A stretch of 64,000 bases of DNA. Origin: Bacteroidota bacterium (GTDB lineage: Bacteria > Bacteroidota > Bacteroidia > Flavobacteriales > Flavobacteriaceae). Where the stretch lies: the NCBI GenBank assembly GCA_023386585.1, contig JAEWJM010000024.1, forward strand, positions 62,001 to 126,000, written 5' to 3'. Positions 26,103 to 35,940 of this stretch are shown piece after piece. The position numbers and the translations under genes were made by a program. The stretch's first letter is position 1. Every line of letters starts with the position of its first letter. The notes beneath the pieces are model-generated. The model saw nothing but the letters and a program-made list of their open reading frames with translations, did no database searches and was not told where the DNA came from.

Positions 26103-28092
26103 TCATCATGGTTATAAAGTCGGTTTCGGAAATAATCGGAACCTTTAGTTTCTGAGCTTTTTCAAGTTTGGCCGGACCCATATTTGCGCCCGCGATCACG
26201 TAATCGGTCTTTGCAGATATTGAGTTTCCCGCCTTTCCGCCGTTGTCCTCGATCGCCTGCTTCAGTTCATCGCGTGAAAATTGCGTAAATACACCCGAAA
26301 CTACAAAAGTTTTTCCACTAAACTTCACCGTAGCATTCGGATTTACAGTCGATTGTGCTTCAAGTTGCACGCCGTACTGTTTAAGCCTGTCGATAATGCT
26401 TCGATTTTCTTCGTTTTCGAAAAAGCCGATCACACTTTTGGCAATGCGTTCGCCAATTTCGTCGACAGTGGTCAGCTCTTCGAACGACGCTTCCATCAGC
26501 CGGTCGATGTTCCCGTACTGGCGCGCCAACTTTTTAGCAACGGTTTCTCCAACGTATCGGATTCCCAATGCGTAGAGCACGCGCTCAAATGGAATTTCCT
26601 TTGATTTTTCAATTCCGTTAATTAGGTTTTCTGCCGATTTACGGGCCATTCGTTCGAGCGGCATGACTTGTTCGACAGTCAAATCGTACAGATCGGCGTA
26701 ATTCGAGACAAGTTGGTTGTTGTATAAAAGCGCAACCGTTTCGCCGCCCAAACCTTCAATATCCATCGCCTTTCGTGAAATGTAATGCTGGATCCGGCCG
26801 ATGATCTGCGGTGGGCAGCCGTAGTAATTCGGACAGTAATGCTGCGCTTCGCCTTCTTTCCTTATGAGTTCAGTCTGGCATTCCGGGCAGGACTGAACGT
26901 ACTCCGCCGGCTGCAGTCCGGGTTCGCGGCGTGTAAGATCGACGGCAATAATCTTCGGAATGATCTCACCTCCTTTTTCGACGAAAACGTAATCGCCAAT
27001 CCTGATGTCCAGTTTCGCGATCTGGTCGGCGTTGTGCAGCGATGCTCTTTTAACGATCGTTCCCGCGAGCTGCACCGGTTCAAGATTGGCTACAGGCGTA
27101 ATTGCGCCGGTTCGGCCGACCTGATACGTGATTGCATTTAATTTTGTTGAAACCTGCTCCGATTTGAATTTGTAGGCAATTGCCCACCGTGGTGATTTGG
27201 CGGTATATCCGAGTTCATCCTGATAGTGGACATTGTTGACCTTGATCACTACACCATCTGTTTCGTATGGCAGCTTATGGCGGTGTACATCCCAATGATC
27301 GATAAAATCGAATACTTCCGACATTGACGAAGCCAGTCGCGCTTCAGGCGGAACCTTGAATCCGAGTTGCCGCGCGAAATTGAGCGATTCAAAATGCGAA
27401 TCAGGACCCGATTGCATCAGCATTCCATAGATTAAGCATTCGAGCGGCCGCCTTGCTGTTTCAGCGCTGTCCTGCAACTTCAAACTTCCTGAAGCGGTAT
27501 TTCTGGGGTTGGAATACGGAACTTCGCCAATTTCAATAAGATCGCGGTTCATCTTTTCAAAACCGGCAAAAGGCAGGATGATCTCGCCGCGGACTTCAAG
27601 CTTTGCCGGTATATTGTCGCCTTTCAGGTCCAGCGGAACCGATTTTATCGTGCGGATGTTGGTCGTCACTTCATCACCCTGAAAACCGTCGCCACGCGTG
27701 ACAGCGCGCGAAAGCTTTCCGTTCTCGTACGTGATGCTAATAGACGCGCCGTCGTATTTGAGTTCACAGGTATATTCGGGTGTGATCCCAAGCGATTTTA
27801 CGATGCGGTTTTGCCAATCGGACAGATCCTCTTTCGAATAGGAATTGTCAAGCGAGTACATCCGTTGTTCGTGCGGAACCGTCGGAAAGTTTTTGGTAAC
27901 AGCGCCTCCGACCCGTTGGGTAGGTGAATTGGCATCAAAGAATTGCGGATTCTCATTTTCGAGTTTCTGCAGTTCGTTGAGTTTCAGATCGAAATCGTAA
28001 TCGGAAATTTCCGGCTGATCGAGTACGTAGTAGTTGTAATTGTGACGGTTAAGTTCCTCGCGTAGCGCCAGGATTGTTTCGTGAATGTCCAT
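26092..28092 (-). CDS. ligA: NAD-dependent DNA ligase LigA
   Basis: LigA seals nicks in replication and repair. Lys112 in LKYDGASIS is the adenylated lysine. The Cys4 zinc finger is CPECQTEL with CPNYYGCPP, helix-hairpin-helix motifs follow (ALGIRYVGETVAKKLA, TVDEIGERIA), and a BRCT domain ends the protein (FSGKTFVVSGVFTQFSRDELK). At 666 residues it is full length. It heads a minus-strand operon with three membrane paralogues. Confidence 0.97.
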   Translation of the reverse strand: MDIHETILALREELNRHNYNYYVLDQPEISDYDFDLKLNELQKLENENPQFFDANSPTQRVGGAVTKNFPTVPHEQRMYSLDNSYSKEDLSDWQNRIVKSLGITPEYTCELKYDGASISITYENGKLSRAVTRGDGFQGDEVTTNIRTIKSVPLDLKGDNIPAKLEVRGEIILPFAGFEKMNRDLIEIGEVPYSNPRNTASGSLKLQDSAETARRPLECLIYGMLMQSGPDSHFESLNFARQLGFKVPPEARLASSMSEVFDFIDHWDVHRHKLPYETDGVVIKVNNVHYQDELGYTAKSPRWAIAYKFKSEQVSTKLNAITYQVGRTGAITPVANLEPVQLAGTIVKRASLHNADQIAKLDIRIGDYVFVEKGGEIIPKIIAVDLTRREPGLQPAEYVQSCPECQTELIRKEGEAQHYCPNYYGCPPQIIGRIQHYISRKAMDIEGLGGETVALLYNNQLVSNYADLYDLTVEQVMPLERMARKSAENLINGIEKSKEIPFERVLYALGIRYVGETVAKKLARQYGNIDRLMEASFEELTTVDEIGERIAKSVIGFFENEENRSIIDRLKQYGVQLEAQSTVNPNATVKFSGKTFVVSGVFTQFSRDELKQAIEDNGGKAGNSISAKTDYVIAGANMGPAKLEKAQKLKVPIISETDFITMMNEG

Positions 28093-28163
28093 TGATCAGG
28101 AATTTCTTCAGTGGTGAATAATCCACTAAATTAACCAATTACCTGACGGTTTTCAAAAAAAGG

Positions 28164-28637
28164 TTACGACTTTACGATGGTATCGATCTGCTGATATAAT
28201 TCGCCTCCGCTGAGGAAAGCACCTTGTTGGATGAGGCTGAAAATCGCGTCGTTACGGCCTTCGGTATAAGGTCGTTTTCCGATCTTCATTTCAACGCTGT
28301 CGGTAAACAAATTATCGCTGAGCCATTGGAGTCCGTCGCGGGTCAGGAAATCAATATCCGGATTTTGTGCGTGGAGCACGATGGATTGGATCTCATTTTC
28401 GAGGCAATGGAACAGGAAGATAAAGTCTTTTGAAAAATGCTCCAGGAACTGCGCCCGTGAAAGCACGCCTTCCCAAATCAGATCGGAGAAAACATCCAGT
28501 TCCTGTTCGGCGACATCGGGCTTTTCGACTTTCAGTTTTTCCCATTCGGTTTTGTCGATCGATTGCGCTGCCAGGAAATTGGCGAATTCCGGATGCAGTT
28601 CTTCGAATTGTTCTTTGGTGAGGCGGGCGTATTTCAT
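28164..28637 (-). CDS. DUF6495 family protein
   Basis: A 157-residue soluble protein typical of flavobacteria (DUF6495), with ARLTKEQFEELHPEFANFLAAQ at the N-terminus and FLFHCLENEIQSIVLHA in the middle. It is acidic and helical. The function is unknown. It lies between ligA and the ribosomal protein operon, all on the minus strand. Confidence 0.72.
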   Translation of the reverse strand: MKYARLTKEQFEELHPEFANFLAAQSIDKTEWEKLKVEKPDVAEQELDVFSDLIWEGVLSRAQFLEHFSKDFIFLFHCLENEIQSIVLHAQNPDIDFLTRDGLQWLSDNLFTDSVEMKIGKRPYTEGRNDAIFSLIQQGAFLSGGELYQQIDTIVKS

Positions 28638-28921
28638 TTTTTAGGTTTCAGCTGTCGGCTAGGAGCTTTCAGCTTGAGGTTGGATTAATGTCATTGTTGG
28701 AAGCAGAATGATTGTGGTTACAGCTCGTAGCTGATAGCTGACCGCCAAATAGCCCGGATGGAAGCGGCATCCTTGCCGGAGCGAAGCGAAGGCAAGATAC
28801 AGCGGACAGCCGGAATAGCTTCAAATAAAAGAATTTGTTTCGGGCTTTGGCTTAACCGTGAACTGTAAACTTTGATAGCTACAGGCTGACAGTTCATAGG
28901 TTACAGCTTTAAACAAAAAAA
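28638..28921. other. Intergenic stretch without a gene
   Basis: I see no coding region here. It holds several imperfect copies of an AGCTGATAGCTG-like sequence and one dispersed repeat (28751-28821), and runs into the rplI terminator. Confidence 0.6.
28751..28821. repeat. Dispersed intergenic repeat, copy 2
   Basis: AGCCCGGATGGAAGCGGCAT at the start and GCGGACAGCCGGAATAGC at the end match the outer parts of the element at 7903-8003. The middle forms a short inverted repeat (CTTGCC ... GGCAAG). Non-coding. Confidence 0.6.
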
Positions 28922-28946
28922 AACCCCGACTTGCGAAGGGGCTTTT
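28912..28946 (-). terminator. Terminator of the rpsF-rpsR-rplI operon
   Basis: An interrupted hairpin (CCCC ... GGGG with an inner CTT/AAG pairing, 28924-28941) is followed on the minus strand by about nine T. It lies 16 bp after the rplI stop. Confidence 0.75.
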
Positions 28947-28961
28947 TATTAATTTAGAAAA

Positions 28962-29402
28962 TTATTTTTCTGCTACGATTTCGTATGGAAGTTCAACAAC
29001 CACATCGCGGTGAAGCCTTACGCTTGCGGTGTATTTACCGGTGCGTTTTACGATTCCCGAAGTGATGTATTTCCTGTCGATCGATTGTCCTGCTTTTTCA
29101 AGAGCTTCAGCGATATCGATGTTTGTTACCGATCCAAAGAGTTTCTCGCCACCAGCTTTTGCAGTGATCTTGATGTCGATTCCTTTCAGGGTTTCGGCAA
29201 GTTTTTTCGCGTCGTCAACGATTTTAGCTTCTTTGTGTGCTTTTTGCTTCAGGTTTTCAGCAAGTACCTTTTTAGCTGAAGGCGTTGCCATTGCGGCAAA
29301 TCCTTGCGGGATAAGGAAGTTACGTCCGTAGCCCGGCTTAACCGTTACCACATCATCCTTGAATCCAAGATCCTGTACGTCTTTTTTAAGTATAAGTTCC
29401 AT
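28962..29402 (-). CDS. rplI: 50S ribosomal protein L9
   Basis: L9 binds 23S rRNA near the L1 stalk. The 146-residue protein opens with MELILKKDVQDLGFKDDVVTVKPGYGRNFLIPQG, split here by naming only the ends, MELILKKDV and GYGRNFLIPQG. The two-domain layout with a long connecting helix (KQKAHKEAKIVDDAKKLAE) is clear. It is the last gene of rpsF-rpsR-rplI. Confidence 0.97.
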   Translation of the reverse strand: MELILKKDVQDLGFKDDVVTVKPGYGRNFLIPQGFAAMATPSAKKVLAENLKQKAHKEAKIVDDAKKLAETLKGIDIKITAKAGGEKLFGSVTNIDIAEALEKAGQSIDRKYITSGIVKRTGKYTASVRLHRDVVVELPYEIVAEK

Positions 29403-29417
29403 AATTACGCTTCCTTA

Positions 29418-29714
29418 TTATTTTAGTAAATCAGCCACATAAGGCATTAATGCAAGGTGACGGGCTCTTTTCACGGCTACCGACACTTTCCTTTGGTATT
29501 TCAATGAAGTTCCGGTAAGACGGCGCGGAAGGATCTTTCCCTGCTCGTTTACAAACTTCAGAAGGAAATCAGGATCTTTGTAATCTACGTATTTGATACC
29601 CGACTTTTTGAAGCGGCAATATTTCTTTTGCTTGTTGGTCTCTATATTTAAAGGTGTAAGATATCTGATATCTCCATCTTTTTTGCCTGCGGCAGATTGT
29701 TGTAAAGTTGCCAT
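29418..29714 (-). CDS. rpsR: 30S ribosomal protein S18
   Basis: S18 binds S6 on the small-subunit platform. The 98-residue protein has YCRFKKSGIKYVDYKD and the conserved GKILPRRLTGTSLKYQRKV. It sits between rpsF (5 bp upstream) and rplI (15 bp downstream). Confidence 0.97.
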   Translation of the reverse strand: MATLQQSAAGKKDGDIRYLTPLNIETNKQKKYCRFKKSGIKYVDYKDPDFLLKFVNEQGKILPRRLTGTSLKYQRKVSVAVKRARHLALMPYVADLLK

Positions 29715-29719
29715 AATGA

Positions 29720-30061
29720 TTAAGCTTTAGCAGTTTTAAGTTTTTCCCTTCTTCTTTCGGCCCATGAGATGGCGTGTTTGTCAAGGCTTACGGTAAGAAA
29801 ACGCATCACGCGCTCGTCGCGGCGGAATTCGGTTTCGAATGCGATCAGCACTTCTCCTGATACCTTAAATTCGAACAGATGGTAAAATCCGCTCTTTTTG
29901 TTTTGGATTTCGTAAGCCATTTTTTTCAGGCCCCAATCCTCCTTGGCAACCATTTGGGCGCCGCGGGAAGTAAGAAAATCTTCAAATTTGCTTACTGTTT
30001 CCTTTACCTGAACCTCAGATAAAACGGGATTTAAAATGAAAACAGTTTCGTAATGATTCAT
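29720..30061 (-). CDS. rpsF: 30S ribosomal protein S6
   Basis: S6 partners S18. The 113-residue protein starts MNHYETVFILNPVLSE and contains the Bacteroidota-typical KKMAYEIQNKKSGFYHLFEF. It is first in the operon, downstream of a two-box promoter. Confidence 0.97.
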   Translation of the reverse strand: MNHYETVFILNPVLSEVQVKETVSKFEDFLTSRGAQMVAKEDWGLKKMAYEIQNKKSGFYHLFEFKVSGEVLIAFETEFRRDERVMRFLTVSLDKHAISWAERRREKLKTAKA

Positions 30062-30092
30062 AAAAAAACGTTTAGATTATTTAAAATGTGTG

Positions 30093-30122
30093 CAAAAGTA
30101 GTAAATAAATTTAAACCACCAA
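30093..30122 (-). promoter_or_regulatory. rpsF operon promoter
   Basis: Minus-strand TTG (30120-30122) and TACTTTTG (30093-30100) are 19 bp apart, a close match to the Bacteroidota consensus. The leader would be about 25 nt. Confidence 0.78.
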
Positions 30123-30174
30123 GCTTTTTTGAACTTTATTCGTTGTAACGCAAAAAAATCCGATAAAAATTAGG

Positions 30175-30201
30175 TTGGGTAGAAAAAACTTATTACGTTT
30201 G
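30175..30201 (+). promoter_or_regulatory. Promoter of the LytTR regulator gene
   Basis: TTG (30175-30177) and TACGTTTG (30194-30201) are 16 bp apart, slightly shorter than the usual spacing. The ATG is 29 bp downstream. Confidence 0.55.
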
Positions 30202-30230
30202 TCCTACCAAATCTATAATAAATATAAATT

Positions 30231-30926
30231 ATGAAACTAAATTGTGTTGTAGTAGACGACAGCTCCATCCAGCGGATGATCATCGCAAAGTTAGTGAATA
30301 ATCACCCAAACTTACACTTGGTCGGTGATTTTTCTAACGCGATTGAAGCTAAGAACTGCATGTCGGTGCACACGGTTGACCTGATCTTCCTGGATATCGA
30401 GATGCCGGTAATCAGCGGCTTCGATTTTCTCGACGGCCTTAAGGTCAAGCCACAGATCATTTTCATTACGTCCAAAGCCGAATACGCGCTGAAGGCATTT
30501 GATTATGATGCAACCGATTACCTGCAAAAACCGATCGCGCTTGATCGTTTCAACGCCTCGGTAAAACGTGCTATGGACTTCCACCTCCTTAAAAAAGAAA
30601 ACCAGGAAGAAGACGGCGAACACATCTTCATTAAGAGCAACCTGAAAAAACTGAAAGTTTTTACTTCCAAAATCAAATGGATCGAAGCTTTCGGCGATTA
30701 CGTAAAGGTCGTTACCGAAGAAGACAGCAATCTCGTGCTTTCCACCATGAAATCATTTGAAAAAGACCTGTCGAAGGATAAATTCATCCGCGTACACAAG
30801 TCTTATATCATCAACATCGACAAGGTTGAAAGGTTTAACAGTAAATTCGCTGAAATAGGGATAACAAAAATACCTTTGAGCAGAAACAAGAAAGAAGATC
30901 TTGTCCGCGCGCTCGCAATAGCCTAA
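30231..30926 (+). CDS. LytTR-type response regulator
   Basis: A 231-residue regulator with a receiver domain (VVVDDSSIQ, phosphoacceptor Asp55 in LIFLDIEMP, FITSKAEYALKAF) and a C-terminal LytTR DNA-binding domain (about 125-230: IFIKSNLKKLKVF, WIEAFGDYVKVV, RVHKSYIINIDKVE). No sensor kinase lies next to it, so its partner is elsewhere. It is convergent with priA; the stops are 1 bp apart. Confidence 0.92.
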   Translation: MKLNCVVVDDSSIQRMIIAKLVNNHPNLHLVGDFSNAIEAKNCMSVHTVDLIFLDIEMPVISGFDFLDGLKVKPQIIFITSKAEYALKAFDYDATDYLQKPIALDRFNASVKRAMDFHLLKKENQEEDGEHIFIKSNLKKLKVFTSKIKWIEAFGDYVKVVTEEDSNLVLSTMKSFEKDLSKDKFIRVHKSYIINIDKVERFNSKFAEIGITKIPLSRNKKEDLVRALAIA

Positions 30927-30927
30927 C

Positions 30928-33375
30928 CTAGTAAATATCCACATTTACCGATGCCTTCACGGCGCGGTATTGTGCAACAGATTCAAAACTATCCAGGACT
31001 TTACGGATAGTTTTTTTTGTGGCTTCAAGTGGCTTCCCGGTTGGAATTTTGATCAATATCGTCCTGATATACTCATTCCGGATGCGTCCCACCGCGGGTT
31101 CTTCCGGCCCAAGCACCGGCATGTCGAGGTTCAGGCTCAGCACCTGGTAAAGCCATTTGGCCGCTTCACGCAATTTTTCGAAATCGCGGTGCTTTATGGT
31201 AATCCGGATCAGCTTCGAAAATGGTGGATACAGAAAGACCTGCCGCTCGATGAGCTGTTCACGGTACATTCCTTCGTAATCGCCGCGCATGACCTGTTTG
31301 ATGATATTGTGCTGCGGATTGTAGGTTTGGATGATCACCTTTCCTCGCACCTCACTCCTGCCCGACCGGCCTGCGACCTGTGACATCATTTGGTAACTGC
31401 GTTCGAACGCCCGAAAATCGGGATGGTATAGCATATTGTCGGCGTTCATGATACCGACCAGCGCCACATTGTCGAAGTCGAGTCCCTTTCCCAACATCTG
31501 AGTTCCCACCAAAACATCCACTTCGCGATTGCGGAAACTGTCGATTATTTTTTCATAGCCAAATTTACCACGCGTCGTGTCATGGTCCATTCTTCCGACT
31601 TTCGCCAACGGAAATAATTCCGATAGCTCCGATGCGATCTGCTCGGTACCGAAACCTTTTGTGGATAGATTCGTTCCTGAACAGCTGTGGCAGCGCGTTG
31701 GAACTGCCGTCGAATAGCCGCAGTAGTGGCAGCGCAACCTGTTGTCCGATTTGTGGTACGTCAGGCTGACGTCGCACTGGCGGCACTGCGGAACGTGCCC
31801 GCAAGTCATGCATTCAAGCACGGGCGACCAGCCGCGGCGGTTCTGGAACAAAATCACCTGATTTTTGTTTTTCAGGCATTCGGCAATTGAATCGGTTAAT
31901 GTATCGCTAAAATGGCCCGACATCCGCTTGCGGAAATATTTGTCCTTCAGGTCGACAACCTCAATTTCCGGAAGAACAGCGTCGCCATATCTTTCCGTCA
32001 GCGACACAAATCCGTATTTAGCAGTTTCAACATTGTGGTAGCTTTCGATCGCGGGTGTCGCCGAACCCAACAGAACTTTCGCCGAGTACAGTTTTGCCAG
32101 TACGATCGCCGCATCCCGCGCATGATATCGCGGCGCCGGATCCTGCTGCTTGAACATCGGCTCGTGCTCTTCATCGACAATGATTAACCCGAGGCTCGCA
32201 AACGGCAGGAACAACGCCGAACGTGCGCCAATGATCACTTTTGACTTCTGGGAATCGCTTAAAACGCCCTCCCAAACCTCAACACGTTCATTGACAGAAT
32301 ACTTTGAATGGTAAACAGCGACCGTATTTCCGAAATATTTCACCAGCCGCGAAACCAGTTGCGTCGTCAGCGCAATTTCAGGCAAAAGCAGCAGCGATTG
32401 TCTGCCCGCTTGAAGCTGTTCCTCGATGAGCCTGATGTAAATCTCGGTTTTGCCACTAGCGGTAATTCCGTGAAGCAGCGTCACATCTTTTTCGGTGAAA
32501 CTTGACTTTATCGAATCGAATGCGTGCTGTTGCGCCGGATTCAGCTTTGGCCGAGCAGCAACGTCGTCGGAAAATAAAACGCGATCCTGCTGAAGGAAAT
32601 ACGTTTCGAAAATTCCCTTTTCGACAACCGCCTTAACAATCGCCGCACTCGAATTTGATGCAGCAATCAATTCTTTCACCGAAACGGGCTGTTTCGATGC
32701 CGCAAGCTGAAAATACACCAGCAGCAATTCGCGCTGCTTTCCGGCTTGCCGAAGCGATTCGGTCAGCAATTGCAAATTATCAGGTTCCGAATATTTTTCA
32801 TCGACTTTTACATAACGGACTAACTTCGGCTTATAGGATTCGGCGATTTCTTCATCAATTCGCAGATAGCCGCGTTCCATCAGGCTGCGTATTATCGGGA
32901 ATACATTCTTTTTGTTCAGGATTGCGATCAGGTCGTGGATTCGCAGGGTCATTTGCTGCTGAAGCGCCTGAACGACCAGGTATTCGTTGTCAGACAATAC
33001 TTCATTTAGGTTTGCCGATTCGGGCTGAAAAGTTACCGTTGTTTCGCTTTCAAGCAGTAACGCCGAAGGCATTGCCGCACGAAAAACATCTCCGATCGGA
33101 CACATATAATAGGACGCGATCCAGTTCCAATGCGCAATTTGCTGCTCTGTGACAACGGGTTTATCATCAAGGATGTATCTGATTTCCTTCGGCTCATAAA
33201 GTTCCGGCCGATCTTGGTGCTTTAGGGTAACGACTCCGGTGTAGATCTTGTTTTTCCCAAATGGAACGGCAACGCGAAACCCGGCGGAAATCATTTCAAA
33301 TTCGGCAGGCGTAACACTGTAAGTAAATGTTCGGGCGAGAGAAAGCGGGAGAATAACTTCTATAAACGAATCCAT
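30928..33375 (-). CDS. priA: Primosomal helicase PriA
   Basis: PriA restarts stalled replication forks. The 815-residue protein has an N-terminal DNA-binding domain, helicase motifs (Walker A GITASGKTEIY near residue 305, DEEHE, GSATPAIES) and two Cys clusters for zinc (CMTCGHVPQCRQC, then CHYCGYS and CHSC). Motif VAGRSGRSEVRGKV is also present. It appears monocistronic. Confidence 0.96.
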   Translation of the reverse strand: MDSFIEVILPLSLARTFTYSVTPAEFEMISAGFRVAVPFGKNKIYTGVVTLKHQDRPELYEPKEIRYILDDKPVVTEQQIAHWNWIASYYMCPIGDVFRAAMPSALLLESETTVTFQPESANLNEVLSDNEYLVVQALQQQMTLRIHDLIAILNKKNVFPIIRSLMERGYLRIDEEIAESYKPKLVRYVKVDEKYSEPDNLQLLTESLRQAGKQRELLLVYFQLAASKQPVSVKELIAASNSSAAIVKAVVEKGIFETYFLQQDRVLFSDDVAARPKLNPAQQHAFDSIKSSFTEKDVTLLHGITASGKTEIYIRLIEEQLQAGRQSLLLLPEIALTTQLVSRLVKYFGNTVAVYHSKYSVNERVEVWEGVLSDSQKSKVIIGARSALFLPFASLGLIIVDEEHEPMFKQQDPAPRYHARDAAIVLAKLYSAKVLLGSATPAIESYHNVETAKYGFVSLTERYGDAVLPEIEVVDLKDKYFRKRMSGHFSDTLTDSIAECLKNKNQVILFQNRRGWSPVLECMTCGHVPQCRQCDVSLTYHKSDNRLRCHYCGYSTAVPTRCHSCSGTNLSTKGFGTEQIASELSELFPLAKVGRMDHDTTRGKFGYEKIIDSFRNREVDVLVGTQMLGKGLDFDNVALVGIMNADNMLYHPDFRAFERSYQMMSQVAGRSGRSEVRGKVIIQTYNPQHNIIKQVMRGDYEGMYREQLIERQVFLYPPFSKLIRITIKHRDFEKLREAAKWLYQVLSLNLDMPVLGPEEPAVGRIRNEYIRTILIKIPTGKPLEATKKTIRKVLDSFESVAQYRAVKASVNVDIY

Positions 33376-33430
33376 GAGCTACAAAGATAGCCAAGCAACG
33401 GTATAAAAAAAGCGCGTTTTGCAGCCGATA

Positions 33431-33859
33431 TTACCTGACCCGTTGCCAGTATTGTGTGCGGCCGAAAAACGACAAACCAATGTAGCCGCGGACTTTCAGT
33501 CGGTCTTTTCCTTCAAGCGTTATGTAACATTTATATAATTTTCCGTGCTTAGGATCAAGAATGTGGCCGCCAGTGTATTCATTTCCATCTTTTTTGAGCC
33601 CTTTGATCACCAGCAGTCCGAGAATGGGCTTGTCTTTGTCTTCGCCGTTGCAAAGGCTACACGTGCGGTTACGGCCTTTAGGATCTAAAATTTCGCTTAC
33701 TTTCCCATAGATCTTTCCATGGCTTTCGAAGATTTCCACAATTGAAATGGCTTTTCCAGTTTCATCGTCTATCGTGCGCCATTTGCCTACGATTTCATTT
33801 TGGCCGAATGACAGCGAGAAAAAAAGCGACACCATTATCCACGCAATATGATTTCCCAT
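33431..33859 (-). CDS. DUF2147 family secreted protein
   Basis: A 142-residue protein with a signal peptide (about residues 1-19, ending FSLSFGQ). The mature part has the DUF2147 pattern: IVGKWRTIDDETGKAISIVEIF, GKIYGKVSEIL, LKVRGYIGLSFFGRTQYWQRV. A CSLCNG pair of cysteines is present. It is a periplasmic protein of unknown role. Confidence 0.85.
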   Translation of the reverse strand: MGNHIAWIMVSLFFSLSFGQNEIVGKWRTIDDETGKAISIVEIFESHGKIYGKVSEILDPKGRNRTCSLCNGEDKDKPILGLLVIKGLKKDGNEYTGGHILDPKHGKLYKCYITLEGKDRLKVRGYIGLSFFGRTQYWQRVR

Positions 33860-33912
33860 GAGCTGAAATTTTAGTCAGTCATAAAAATAGACAAAATGCC
33901 TTTCGAAACCGC

Positions 33913-34839
33913 TTAGGTGAATAAATTTTTTATTTTCAGGCGGTTAATGGCTGCGTTAAGCTCAAAACCGAGTAGAAGTACTACGCAGTTAATGTAGATA
34001 TAGAACATCATAATAAGCAGCGTTCCGATAGATCCGTAGAGCTCGTTGTACTTTGAAAAGCTTACGACCCAAATCCCGAAAAAGTATGAGGAAATGATGA
34101 TCAGTATTGTCGTAAAGACCGAGCCAACCGTGATGAACGACCTTTTTCCGGTGTGTTTTGTTCCGAATTTGAATAATATCGATGTGGTCATCAAAATCAT
34201 CAGGATCACAAAGGCATAGCGCCCCATCACAATAAAGGGAATGCTTTCACCCAGAACCTCCTGAATGCTTGTGCTCTGGATGAAAACCTCGAATATTACG
34301 ATCATCGCGACAGTGAAAAGCAGAATGAAGGACATCAGCAGTGACATGCCCAGCGCCACGATATATTGACGAAAAAAGCCGCGCTTAATCAGTACGTGGT
34401 GCGATGTTTCAAACCCGCCAAGAATCGAGTTGAGTCCGTTTGCCATCACAAAAATCGAAATTAAAAAACCCGATGATAGCAACCCGCTATGACTGTTGTT
34501 CAGGATATCGGCGATGATCGCAGCAATTGCATCATAGGTATGCGGCGGAACGCTTTCTTCAACGAAACGAAGGAAATCGTTCTGGAAGCCTTCAATCGGA
34601 ATGAACGGGATCAAGTTGAGGATGAACAGCGCAAAAGGAAAAAGCGCCATGAAGAAACTGAAAGATATCGCTGCCGCGCGGTAGGTGATTGCTCCATCGA
34701 CAACGCCAATAATGTAGATCTCCAGCAGCTCGTATAGCGATAGGCCTTTTAGAAATCCAAGCTTGACACGCTTCAGTCCACGTGCAATTGTTCGCACAAC
34801 TGGAATGGTTTCGAGCTTATCTTCAATTTCCTTTGACAC
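33913..34839 (-). CDS. YihY/BrkB family inner-membrane protein
   Basis: A 308-residue protein with about six transmembrane helices. Family markers are YRAAAISFSFFMALFPFALF and YGSIGTLLIMMFYIYINCVVLLLG. It was once called ribonuclease BN, but that activity belongs to another protein; the true role is unclear. The start is GTG at 34839. The gene begins 1 bp after the nadC stop. Confidence 0.87.
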   Translation of the reverse strand: MSKEIEDKLETIPVVRTIARGLKRVKLGFLKGLSLYELLEIYIIGVVDGAITYRAAAISFSFFMALFPFALFILNLIPFIPIEGFQNDFLRFVEESVPPHTYDAIAAIIADILNNSHSGLLSSGFLISIFVMANGLNSILGGFETSHHVLIKRGFFRQYIVALGMSLLMSFILLFTVAMIVIFEVFIQSTSIQEVLGESIPFIVMGRYAFVILMILMTTSILFKFGTKHTGKRSFITVGSVFTTILIIISSYFFGIWVVSFSKYNELYGSIGTLLIMMFYIYINCVVLLLGFELNAAINRLKIKNLFT

Positions 34840-34840
34840 C

Positions 34841-35698
34841 TTAGAACGCTTTCAGGCTTAAATCCATATTGTAAACCGAGTGTGTTAACGCGCCGGAAGA
34901 AATATAATCGACGCCGCACGCGGCATATTCGCGGATTGTCTTTTCATTGATGTTTCCCGACGATTCGGTCTGGCACCGGCCGCCGATGAGCGAAACCGCC
35001 TCCCGCGTGGCATCGTAATCAAAATTGTCAAGAAGGATGCGATGCACTCCGCCCGCAGAAAGTATCTCCCGTACTTCAGCGATATCGCGTGCCTCAACGA
35101 CAATCTTCAGGTTAAGATTTTTCTCTGCCAGGTATTTTTTTGTTTTTTCGATCGCCTCCGGAATTCCGCCCGCGAAATCAATATGGTTATCCTTGAGCAT
35201 GATCATGTCATAAAGTGCAAACCGGTGATTTTCGCCACCGCCGATTTTGACTGCCCATTTCTCGGCAGCGCGGAATCCGGGAGTGGTTTTTCGGGTATCA
35301 AGGATTTTCGTATTTGTGCCTTCAAGAAGCGATGTAAAATTCCGCGTTTTTGTCGCGATGGCTGACATACGCTGCATCGAATTCAGCAAAAGCCGCTCGC
35401 AGGCAAGGATCGACCTTGAGCTTCCCGAAACGTGAAACACGACGTCACCGTACTTTACCTGCGATCCGTCGGTGATAAAAATTTCCGTCTTTAGGGTTGG
35501 ATCGGCATTCGAAAATATCATTTGCGCAAATTCGACACCGGCTATAATTCCGTTGTCTTTTACGAGCAATTTCGCCTTTCCGGTTGCGCTTTCGGGAATG
35601 CAGGCCAGTGAACTGTGGTCGCCTTCGCCAAGGTCTTCGCGCAAGCCGTTTTTTATAATGATCTCAAGTTCATCCTTGAATTTTTCTTCGCTGATCAT
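34841..35698 (-). CDS. nadC: Nicotinate-nucleotide pyrophosphorylase (carboxylating)
   Basis: NadC converts quinolinate and PRPP to nicotinate mononucleotide in NAD synthesis. The 285-residue protein has LLNSMQRMSAIAT, LDTRKTTPGFRAAEKWAV, KIGGGENHRFALYDMIMLKDNHI and the C-terminal YISSGALTHSVYNMDLSLK. It is upstream of, and probably co-transcribed with, yihY. Confidence 0.95.
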   Translation of the reverse strand: MISEEKFKDELEIIIKNGLREDLGEGDHSSLACIPESATGKAKLLVKDNGIIAGVEFAQMIFSNADPTLKTEIFITDGSQVKYGDVVFHVSGSSRSILACERLLLNSMQRMSAIATKTRNFTSLLEGTNTKILDTRKTTPGFRAAEKWAVKIGGGENHRFALYDMIMLKDNHIDFAGGIPEAIEKTKKYLAEKNLNLKIVVEARDIAEVREILSAGGVHRILLDNFDYDATREAVSLIGGRCQTESSGNINEKTIREYAACGVDYISSGALTHSVYNMDLSLKAF

Positions 35699-35940
35699 CG
35701 TTTTATTTTTGAATTGCTAAAATATAACAATTTCGCTTACCGGAGATTCAATTATTAGAGTCAGCTGCTGTTTATAATAAGTATTTTGATTCGACTTTAA
35801 CTATCTGACTATCATTGCAATACATGTAGATAATGTAAAAATTTCAGGCTTAAATGTAAATGCCTCCCAAAGGTAAAGGCGAACTTTGACTTGACAATCC
35901 GCAGAGTCAAACAAGCAGTTACTAACCAAAAAGTCTCTCC